A DNA stretch of 64,000 nucleotides. Origin: Ignavibacteria bacterium (GTDB lineage Bacteria; Bacteroidota; Ignavibacteria; Ch128b). Positions 29,182 through 36,601 of this stretch are shown here, piece after piece. The stretch is taken from NCBI GenBank assembly GCA_013177855.1, contig JABLYA010000001.1, positions 62,001-126,000 of the forward strand, written 5' to 3'. Position 1 is the first letter of the stretch, and every line of letters begins with the position of its first letter. Under the pieces are notes generated by a model, which was not told where the DNA came from, did not search any database, and saw only the letters and a program-made list of their open reading frames with translations. A program made the position numbers and the translations under genes.

Positions 29182-29682
29182 ATGAAAATCAAGATAACCT
29201 CCCTATCAGAAGGGAGGCATTTTTATAATTTTGATGCGAGTGTAGAAGAGCTTGACCTTCCTTCAGAATTTTTTGGAAAAGCTAAGGTTCAAGTTCTTCT
29301 GGAAAAAACTAAGGAACATATTCTCATAAGAACATCATTAAGCGTTCATCGACATTGTGAATGTGATCGATGTCTGAGACAATATGATAGAGAGTTTTAT
29401 AACGAATATCATATGTTTTATATACACGATATTCGAAATAAAGATTTATATGATGAGGATGTAGTTACAGTGATCAGAAATGATCAGGATTATATTGATA
29501 TATCGAATGATGTTCGAGAGTATGCAATGTTAGCGATTCCGATGAAAAATCTTTGTAAAGATGATTGTAAAGGTCTTTGTCCTAGATGCGGAAAAGACTT
29601 AAACTTCGAAACCTGTACTTGCGAGCAAACAGAAATTGATCCAAGATGGTTATCATTAAAAGAATTATTAAAATCACAATGA
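29182..29682 (+). CDS. YceD/DUF177 family protein, linked to 23S rRNA accumulation
   Basis: 166 residues with the family layout: CDRCL in the middle, the acidic patch DYIDISNDVREYAMLAIPM, and a C-terminal zinc-ribbon-like set CKDDCKGLCPRCGKDLN..TC.C. In other bacteria and plants this family is needed for normal 23S rRNA levels. It precedes rpmF in most bacterial genomes, as here with an 18-base gap. Confidence 0.88.
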   Translation: MKIKITSLSEGRHFYNFDASVEELDLPSEFFGKAKVQVLLEKTKEHILIRTSLSVHRHCECDRCLRQYDREFYNEYHMFYIHDIRNKDLYDEDVVTVIRNDQDYIDISNDVREYAMLAIPMKNLCKDDCKGLCPRCGKDLNFETCTCEQTEIDPRWLSLKELLKSQ

Positions 29683-29700
29683 AAGGAAAGGGATTATAAA

Positions 29701-29883
29701 ATGCCAAATCCGAAGAGAAGACATTCAAAATCAAGAACAAGGAAAAGAAGAGCTCATTTCAAAGCAGCAGCTCCTGCACTTTCAACCTGCGCTAATTGTG
29801 GCGAACCAAAATTACAACATCGTGCCTGTCCAAATTGTGGATTTTACAAAGGCAGAACGATGTTTGTACCTAAGGCATCGTAA
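29701..29883 (+). CDS. rpmF: 50S ribosomal protein L32
   Basis: 60 residues beginning MPNPKRRHSKSRTRKRRAH. It keeps the zinc-binding CANC...CPNC set, so it is the zinc-containing form. An AAAGGAAAGGG ribosome-binding site precedes the ATG. It sits between yceD and plsX, the usual arrangement. Confidence 0.97.
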   Translation: MPNPKRRHSKSRTRKRRAHFKAAAPALSTCANCGEPKLQHRACPNCGFYKGRTMFVPKAS

Positions 29884-29901
29884 ACTAATTTTAGGTTAAT
29901 T

Positions 29902-30930
29902 TTGGAAAATACATCAGAAAATAAGTGTGTTATAGCCTTAGATGCAATGGGCGGTGATAATGCACCTCTGGTTACAACTAGAGGTGCTGCACTCGCCTAT
30001 AAAGAGAGTGCAAAAAAGTTTGAAATCTTACTTGTTGGTAAAAAGCCCGAAATTGAAAAAATCATTCAGGAAGAAAATCTAGAATTCCCTCCAGAAAATA
30101 TCATTGATGCACCTGAAGTTGTCGCTATGGATGATGTTCCAACAACTGCATTGAAGAATAAAAATACTTCAATGTCTGTTTGTATTGATTTGATTCAACA
30201 AGGTAAAGCAAATGCATTCGTAAGTGCTGGCAATACAGGTGCAGTTATGGCTCTTTCCACAATCCGACTCGGACGAATTGAAGGAATTAGCAGACCTGCT
30301 CTTGGTACAATTGTTCCAACATTAAAAAATAAATGTTTGGTTCTCGATGTAGGTGCCAATGTTGATACAAAAGCAAATAATCTCTTTGAATTTGCTGTTA
30401 TGGGCAGTGTTTTTATGCAGGAAATTTTTGGAGTTCAAAATCCTAAAATTGGTTTATTAAGCATAGGCGAAGAAGACTCAAAAGGTAATGAAGTTACTCT
30501 GAACGCTAACAAATTATTAAGAGAATCGAAATTAAATTTTTATGGAAATGTTGAAGGTCGAGATATTCTAAAAGGTGAGGTAGATGTAATTGTTTGTGAC
30601 GGATTTGTTGGAAATATTGTTCTAAAGTTTGCCGAAGGATTTTTACATTTTCTTATAAAAAAGCTTCGTGAGGCAGCCGAAGAAAATTTGATTAACAAAT
30701 TAAAGATTGGTATTTCAAAGGGGCTCTTAAAAGATATCTTAAAAGTTTTTGATTACCAGGAATACGGTGGTGTTCCTCTTTTTGGAGTAAATGGAATCAC
30801 AATTATTGGTCATGGATCAAGCTCTGAATTAGCAATAAAAAATATGATTTTCAGAGCTTATGAAACATACGAACATCGAATAGTTGAAAGAATAAGAGAG
30901 GCTATCAAGGGTTTTCACTTCAATTCATAA
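29902..30930 (+). CDS. plsX: Phosphate acyltransferase PlsX
   Basis: Converts acyl-ACP to acyl-phosphate for phospholipid synthesis. 342 residues with ALDAMGGDNAP at the start, SAGNTGA, and CDGFVGNI. The start must be TTG 29902: no ATG or GTG exists between the upstream stop and the conserved DAMGGD motif, and an AGG site lies 6 bases ahead. FabH follows after 15 bases. Confidence 0.95.
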   Translation: MENTSENKCVIALDAMGGDNAPLVTTRGAALAYKESAKKFEILLVGKKPEIEKIIQEENLEFPPENIIDAPEVVAMDDVPTTALKNKNTSMSVCIDLIQQGKANAFVSAGNTGAVMALSTIRLGRIEGISRPALGTIVPTLKNKCLVLDVGANVDTKANNLFEFAVMGSVFMQEIFGVQNPKIGLLSIGEEDSKGNEVTLNANKLLRESKLNFYGNVEGRDILKGEVDVIVCDGFVGNIVLKFAEGFLHFLIKKLREAAEENLINKLKIGISKGLLKDILKVFDYQEYGGVPLFGVNGITIIGHGSSSELAIKNMIFRAYETYEHRIVERIREAIKGFHFNS

Positions 30931-30945
30931 AAAAGGAGTGCAAAA

Positions 30946-31953
30946 ATGACTAATCGAGAATCAAAATATAACGCACGAATAGTTGCGTTTGGTAAGTATG
31001 TCCCAGAAAAGGTTTTGGATAATAAATATTTTGAAAAGATTGTCGATACAACTGATGAATGGATTACTACAAGGACAGGAATTAAAGAGCGAAGAATATT
31101 AGAAAATGGTGCAACATCCGATATGGCTGTTAAAGCTATCGAGGATATGGTGAGAAGATTTAATGTGGATCTCAGCACAATTGATGTAATGATTGTAGCA
31201 ACCGTTACCCCTGATATGTTTTTCCCATCAACTGCTTGTGTGATAATGGATAAACTTGAGATGGAAAATACCTGGGGATTTGATCTTTCTGCTGCTTGTT
31301 CCGGTTATGTGTTTGCTACTTCGACTGCACGAGCATTTATTGAAAGCGGTCTATATAAAAGAGTTCTTGTAGTTGGTGCTGATAAAATGTCTGCCATTAC
31401 TGATTATACAGATCGAAATACTTGCATATTGTTCGGTGATGCTGCAGCTTGTACACTATTTGAAAGAACAGAGGATAAAAACGATGGTATTCTTGATGAA
31501 CTTTTATATTGTGATGGAAGTGGCAGAAATCATCTTTATATGCTTGGAGGTGGAAGTCTAAATCCTGCTTCCCACGAAACTGTAGATAAAAGGATGCATT
31601 ACATTTATCAGGATGGTAAAGCTGTTTTCAAAGTTGCTGTGATTGGTATGGCTGAGGTTGCTTATGAAATTATGGTTAGAAATAATTTGAAACCAGAAGA
31701 TGTTGCTTACCTTGTACCTCATCAAGCTAATTTGAGAATTATTGAAGCAACAAGACAAAGAATGGGAATTGATCCAGAAAGGGTTATGGTAAATATCCAT
31801 AAATATGGAAATACAACCGCAGCAACAATTCCTTTGTGTCTTGTTGACTATTATGATGAAGGGAAACTTAAGAAAGGAGATAACTTAATCCTTGCTTCAT
31901 TTGGTGCAGGTTTTACCTGGGGTGGAATTTATCTAAAATGGAGTATTGATTAA
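30946..31953 (+). CDS. fabH: Beta-ketoacyl-ACP synthase III
   Basis: Starts fatty-acid synthesis by condensing acyl-CoA with malonyl-ACP. 335 residues with the KAS III triad C118 (ACSGY), H259 (HQANLRI) and N289 (GNTTAATIP), and the N-terminal segment TTDEWITTRTGIKER. An AAAGGAG ribosome-binding site is present. The stop overlaps the fabD start (TAATG). Confidence 0.96.
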   Translation: MTNRESKYNARIVAFGKYVPEKVLDNKYFEKIVDTTDEWITTRTGIKERRILENGATSDMAVKAIEDMVRRFNVDLSTIDVMIVATVTPDMFFPSTACVIMDKLEMENTWGFDLSAACSGYVFATSTARAFIESGLYKRVLVVGADKMSAITDYTDRNTCILFGDAAACTLFERTEDKNDGILDELLYCDGSGRNHLYMLGGGSLNPASHETVDKRMHYIYQDGKAVFKVAVIGMAEVAYEIMVRNNLKPEDVAYLVPHQANLRIIEATRQRMGIDPERVMVNIHKYGNTTAATIPLCLVDYYDEGKLKKGDNLILASFGAGFTWGGIYLKWSID

Positions 31954-32879
31954 TGATCGCTTTTGTTTTCCCTGGACAAGGTTCTCAATATGTTGGAATG
32001 GGAAAAGATATCTATAAAGATTTTCCCGAATGTAGGGAAGTCTTTGACCATGCAAATGAAATACTTGGTTATGATTTAAAATCAATTTGTTTTGAAGGAC
32101 CTGAAGATTTATTAAAACAAACTGAAAATACTCAACCAGCACTGTTTGTTCACAGCCTTGCAATTTTTGAATTACTTAAAGATTTTCAGATCAAAGCTGC
32201 GGCAGGTCACTCACTTGGAGAGTATTCTGCATTAACAGCTGCTGGTGTCTTTAAATTTGAAGATGGATTAAGATTGGTTCGAACTCGTGGTAAGTTAATG
32301 CAAGAATCTGGAATACGAAATCCAGGTACTATGGCAGCAATTGTTGGACTGACCATTGAAAAGGTTAATGAAATCTGTGAAAGTCTTAAAGATATTGGTA
32401 TTGTTCAAGCAGCTAATTTTAATTCACCCGGTCAAATTGTTATTTCAGGAGAAGTTAACGCTGTAAAAAAAGCAATTGAACTTGCAAAACAAAATGGAGC
32501 CAAGCTTGCAAAGGAATTAGTAGTAAGTGGTGCTTTTCACTCTCCATTGATGAATTATGCGTATGAAAATATCGCTTCAGAACTTGAAAAGGTTCAGTTT
32601 TTTGAACCCAAATTCCCGGTTTATTCAAATGTAACTTCAGAAAAATTTAATAACGTTGAGGAGATAAAATCTCTCCTGGTGAAACAAATAATCAGCCCTG
32701 TGAAATGGCAGCAAATTGTAGAAAATATGACAAGAGATGGAATTAAAACATTTGTAGAGATTGGCGCTGGAAAAGTTTTAACGGGTTTAATTAAAAGGAT
32801 CAATCCAGAAGCTGAAGTTATTAATGTCGGTACATCAGAGGAAATAAAAAAATTTTTGGAATATGGAAAAGTTCATTAA
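31953..32879 (+). CDS. fabD: Malonyl-CoA:ACP transacylase
   Basis: Loads malonyl groups onto acyl carrier protein. 308 residues with FPGQGSQYVGMG at the start, the nucleophile S87 in GHSLGEY, the arginine in RGKLMQ and the His in SGAFHSPLM. The C-terminus overlaps the next gene by 17 bases. Confidence 0.96.
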   Translation: MIAFVFPGQGSQYVGMGKDIYKDFPECREVFDHANEILGYDLKSICFEGPEDLLKQTENTQPALFVHSLAIFELLKDFQIKAAAGHSLGEYSALTAAGVFKFEDGLRLVRTRGKLMQESGIRNPGTMAAIVGLTIEKVNEICESLKDIGIVQAANFNSPGQIVISGEVNAVKKAIELAKQNGAKLAKELVVSGAFHSPLMNYAYENIASELEKVQFFEPKFPVYSNVTSEKFNNVEEIKSLLVKQIISPVKWQQIVENMTRDGIKTFVEIGAGKVLTGLIKRINPEAEVINVGTSEEIKKFLEYGKVH

Positions 32880-33453
32880 AGGCTTAAAAATTGATCCGTT
32901 AATTTTTACTTTTCCTTTTGTTCCAGGCTGCAATGTTGGATTGTGTTCTGGAGAGTGTTGCTGGTATGGTGTATATGTTGACTTGAAAGAAAGAGATTTT
33001 ATCATTGAGAATAAAGAGATTATAAAACAATATATGGATGAAACTCAAACAAAAGATGAAACCTTATGGTTCGAAGAAGTTGAAGAAGATTCAGATTTTG
33101 AATCAGGATTTTGTGCTGGAACACAAATTTATCAACATAAATGCGTATTCCTCGATAAAAATGGTTATTGTTCACTTCAAAAGGCTGCAATTGAAAGAGG
33201 TGAACATAAATGGAAATATAAACCTCTTTATTGTGTAATTTTCCCATTAACGATTTATAATGGAACATTAACTGTAGATGATGAACATATTGCGAGATTA
33301 CACTATTGCAGTAAACCACGTCATCAGACCTCAACTGTTTTTGATGCAACGAAAGATGAATTAATTTACTTACTCGGTGAAGATGGCTATCAAGAATTAT
33401 TAGAATATCGAAATCAATTAATTGGAGGTAAACAACTTGAGATTACAAAATAA
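32863..33453 (+). CDS. DUF3109 family cysteine-rich protein
   Basis: 196 residues with a cysteine-rich start (CNVGLCSGECCWYGVYVDL), then FCAGTQ, KCVFL, GYCSLQ, YCVIFPL and HYCSKP: about ten cysteines spread as in the DUF3109/YkgJ-like metal-binding families. The function is unknown; a zinc or iron-sulfur site is likely from the Cys pattern. It starts inside fabD and its end overlaps fabG by 17 bases, so it is fixed within the fatty-acid operon. The link to lipid synthesis is positional only. Confidence 0.82.
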   Translation: MEKFIKGLKIDPLIFTFPFVPGCNVGLCSGECCWYGVYVDLKERDFIIENKEIIKQYMDETQTKDETLWFEEVEEDSDFESGFCAGTQIYQHKCVFLDKNGYCSLQKAAIERGEHKWKYKPLYCVIFPLTIYNGTLTVDDEHIARLHYCSKPRHQTSTVFDATKDELIYLLGEDGYQELLEYRNQLIGGKQLEITK

Positions 33454-34180
33454 AGTAGCAATTGTAACTGGAGGTTCAAGAGGAATTGGTGCAGCAATTG
33501 CAAAAGAATTAGCCAGAGAAGGAGCTAAAGTTGTTTTAACATATAATTCATCTCCAGATAGAGCTCAATCAGTTCTTGAGGAAATTAAAAATTTTGGTGG
33601 GGAGGCAAGAATATTTCAAGCAAATGCAAGCAGTTTTGTTGATGCTCAAAATACAGTTGATTTTGCCTTAAAAGAATTTGGCGCACTGCACATTCTTGTC
33701 AACAATGCTGGAATTACAAAAGATAATCTTTTACTTAGAATGACTGAACAGGACTGGGACGATGTAATTAATACTAATTTGAAAAGTGTTTTTAATTACA
33801 CAAAAGCAGCGATCAAACCTATGATTAGTCAACGGGAAGGTAAAATTATCAATATAAGTTCAGTCGTAGGAATTATGGGTAATATTGGACAAGCAAATTA
33901 TGTTGCAGCAAAGGCCGGTGTCATAGGCTTAACCAAATCCCTTGCTAAAGAATTTGCAAGTCGAAATATAAATGTAAATGCAGTTGCACCTGGTTACATT
34001 GAAACCGATATGACCTCGAAATTAACAGATACACAAAAGCAGGCGATTCTAAATCTAATTCCACTTAAAAGAATTGGAAAACCTGAAGACATAGCTCGAG
34101 TAGTTGTATTCCTTGCATCCGAAGATGCAAACTATATTACAGGACAGGTATTCTGTGTCGATGGTGGAATGGTGATGTGA
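33437..34180 (+). CDS. fabG: 3-oxoacyl-ACP reductase
   Basis: NADPH-dependent reduction step of chain elongation. 247 residues: Rossmann motif GGSRGIG (9-15), NNAG, catalytic S142, Y155 and K159. Start: GGAGG (33424-33428) stands 8 bases before TTG 33437, and this gives the standard MRLQNKVAIVTGG start; a TTG at 33422 has no ribosome-binding site. The gene thus initiates at TTG within the tail of the DUF3109 gene. Confidence 0.94.
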   Translation: MRLQNKVAIVTGGSRGIGAAIAKELAREGAKVVLTYNSSPDRAQSVLEEIKNFGGEARIFQANASSFVDAQNTVDFALKEFGALHILVNNAGITKDNLLLRMTEQDWDDVINTNLKSVFNYTKAAIKPMISQREGKIINISSVVGIMGNIGQANYVAAKAGVIGLTKSLAKEFASRNINVNAVAPGYIETDMTSKLTDTQKQAILNLIPLKRIGKPEDIARVVVFLASEDANYITGQVFCVDGGMVM

Positions 34181-34248
34181 GTTTTGTTTATTTTTTCAAT
34201 TAAGATGATTAATATTGTTTTAATAACTAACAAAAAAAGGAGTTAAAA

Positions 34249-34485
34249 ATGGACGTACAAGCTAAAGTTAAAGAAATCATTATGGATAAACTTGGAGTAG
34301 AAGAATCACAAATTACTCCTGAAGCTTCTTTTATTAATGATTTAGGAGCCGACTCACTCGACATAGTAGAGTTAGTTATGGCTTTCGAGCAGGCATTCAA
34401 TATCCAAATTCCCGACGAAGATTCAGAGAAAATTCAAACCGTCGGCGATGTTTACAAATATTTAGAAGAAAAATTAAATCAATAA
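34249..34485 (+). CDS. acpP: Acyl carrier protein
   Basis: 78 residues, acidic, with the phosphopantetheine site S36 in [11 protein letters not shown] strong AAAAAAAGGAG ribosome-binding site lies 7 bases ahead. The 68-base gap after fabG is the longest in the operon and includes TAATATTG, one mismatch from a -7 element, so a separate weak promoter for this abundant protein is possible. Confidence 0.96.
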   Translation: MDVQAKVKEIIMDKLGVEESQITPEASFINDLGADSLDIVELVMAFEQAFNIQIPDEDSEKIQTVGDVYKYLEEKLNQ

Positions 34486-34509
34486 TTAACAACCAAGAAA
34501 AAAAATCTT

Positions 34510-35751
34510 ATGAAGAAAAGGGTTGTTGTGACCGGTATTGGGGCTGTGACCCCAATCGGTCTTAATATAAACGAATTCTGGTACAATTTGATCGAAGGAA
34601 AAAGTGGTGCAGCTTACATTACTCGTTTTGACGCGAGTAATTTCGATACAAAATTTGCATGTGAAGTTAAAAATTTTGATCCCTTAAAATACTTTGATAG
34701 AAAAAGTGTTCAAAGGTTGGATCTCTTTACTCAATTTGCGCTTGTCAGCACCGAAGAAGCGCTCCAGAATTCGCAATTAAAGCTTGACAACATCGATAAA
34801 AATAGAGTCGGAGTTGTCTTCGGTTCCGGAATTGGTGGAATGTGGACCTGGCATCATCAATCGGAAATTGTCTTTAAAGGTGGCGGTCCTCAAAGAATTT
34901 CACCTTTCTTCGTTCCAATGATGATTAGCGACATAGCAGCTGGTCATATTTCGATCAAGTATGGTTTTAAGGGATTAAATTACGCTACAACATCAGCCTG
35001 TGCAACTTCTGCTCACGCAATCGCTATTGGTGCAATGCATATTGAAAGAGGTGATGCGGATGTTGTTGTAGTTGGTGGAAGTGAAGCTTCGATTTGCCCG
35101 ATGGGTATCGGTGGTTTTAATGCAATGAAAGCTCTTTCAACAAGAAATGATGCACCTGAAAAAGCAAGTAGACCATTCGATAAAAATCGAGACGGCTTTG
35201 TGATGGGTGAAGGCTCAGCAACTCTAATCCTCGAAGATTATGATTTTGCAATGCGTCGAGGAGCTCCAATTTTGGCTGAATTGGTTGGAATTGGATTAAC
35301 TGCAGACGCATATCATATTACAGCACCTGCACCTGGCGGAGAAGGTGCAGTTCGTTCAATGAAACTCTGTATTGAGGATGCACAAATTAAACCCGAAGAA
35401 GTAGATTATATAAATGCTCACGGTACTTCCACACCATATAATGATAAAAACGAAACAGAGGCAATCAAAACTCTTTTTGGTGAGCATGCATATAAATTAA
35501 TAGTTTCTTCTACCAAGTCTATGACTGGTCACTTGCTTGGTGCAGCAGGAGCAATAGAAGCAGTTGTAACTGTTTTAACATTAATGAATGATATAATTCC
35601 ACCAACTATTAATCTTGAAGAACCAGATCCGGAATGTGACTTAAATTATGCACCTAACAAAGCAATCAAACAAAAAGTTAATTATGCAATAAGCAACGCC
35701 TTTGGTTTTGGCGGACATAATGTTTCACTATTGTTCAAAAAGTATCAGTAA
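34510..35751 (+). CDS. fabF: Beta-ketoacyl-ACP synthase II
   Basis: Elongation condensing enzyme. 413 residues with nucleophile C164 (TSACATSAH), HGTSTPYND and GHLLGAAGAIEA giving the two catalytic histidines, and the C-terminal NAFGFGGHN. It follows acpP by 24 bases, the common acpP-fabF-rnc order. Confidence 0.96.
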   Translation: MKKRVVVTGIGAVTPIGLNINEFWYNLIEGKSGAAYITRFDASNFDTKFACEVKNFDPLKYFDRKSVQRLDLFTQFALVSTEEALQNSQLKLDNIDKNRVGVVFGSGIGGMWTWHHQSEIVFKGGGPQRISPFFVPMMISDIAAGHISIKYGFKGLNYATTSACATSAHAIAIGAMHIERGDADVVVVGGSEASICPMGIGGFNAMKALSTRNDAPEKASRPFDKNRDGFVMGEGSATLILEDYDFAMRRGAPILAELVGIGLTADAYHITAPAPGGEGAVRSMKLCIEDAQIKPEEVDYINAHGTSTPYNDKNETEAIKTLFGEHAYKLIVSSTKSMTGHLLGAAGAIEAVVTVLTLMNDIIPPTINLEEPDPECDLNYAPNKAIKQKVNYAISNAFGFGGHNVSLLFKKYQ

Positions 35752-35753
35752 AA

Positions 35754-36527
35754 TTGTTTCGAAAAATTAAATCTTCTTTACTATTAGTTGTAAAAAGAAG
35801 AAGCAAAAAGAAATTTAGTAAAGATGTTGAGAACCGACTAAGGATTATTGAAAAGCTAGTCGGTTCTCCTTTAAATAATCCTGAATTGTTTATCGAAGCT
35901 TTAACTCACCGTTCTGCAATAAACATCACTCCTTTAAAGAAAAAAATTTCAAATGAACGACTTGAATTTCTCGGTGATTCAGTCCTGAATCTTGTTGTAA
36001 CTGAATACATATTTTCCAAGTTCACAAACCAAGACGAGGGTCAGTTAACAAAAATTAGATCACGATTTGTAAATAAAGAAATCTTACTAGCCGTTGCTAA
36101 TAAACTAAAGATGACTAAACTTCTTTTTATAAATGAGAATGCTGCTAATGCAATCGAATCAGGTGCAAAATCAATTTTAGCTGATTCAGTTGAGGCTTTT
36201 ATTGGTGCAATATATCTTGACCTGGGTTTTGAAAAAGCAAAACAATTCATCATTAAACATATTATCAAGCCAAATATTCGTCTTGTTAAACTTGGCGACG
36301 AAAATTTCAAAAGTCAATTACTGGAATATGTGCAGGCAAATAAGTTATCCATTCCAAAATATGAGGTCATAAAGGAAGAAGGACCTCAACATGCGAAAAT
36401 TTTTACAGTTCAAGTTTCTTTAGATGGAAAGATTTTAGGAACAGGCAAAGGTCAAACAAAGAAATCAGCTGAACAACTCGCAGCAAAAGAAGCCATTCGT
36501 AAAATCAAGAAAATCAATTCTGAGTAA
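35754..36527 (+). CDS. rnc: Ribonuclease III
   Basis: Double-strand-specific RNase for rRNA processing. 257 residues: signature NERLEFLGDSVLN (~65-77), second acidic site in DSVEAFIGA, and a C-terminal double-stranded RNA-binding domain (~180-250; KGQTKKSAEQLAAKEA). TTG 35754, two bases after the fabF stop, is the only start that keeps the basic N-terminus; no ATG occurs before the catalytic motif. Confidence 0.93.
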   Translation: MFRKIKSSLLLVVKRRSKKKFSKDVENRLRIIEKLVGSPLNNPELFIEALTHRSAINITPLKKKISNERLEFLGDSVLNLVVTEYIFSKFTNQDEGQLTKIRSRFVNKEILLAVANKLKMTKLLFINENAANAIESGAKSILADSVEAFIGAIYLDLGFEKAKQFIIKHIIKPNIRLVKLGDENFKSQLLEYVQANKLSIPKYEVIKEEGPQHAKIFTVQVSLDGKILGTGKGQTKKSAEQLAAKEAIRKIKKINSE

Positions 36528-36601
36528 AAATTAATATCAATTCTTTATTTTAATCCTTTACTATATTTGAAAAAAATGTTTTACACTTTGAAAGGCAAAC
36601 T

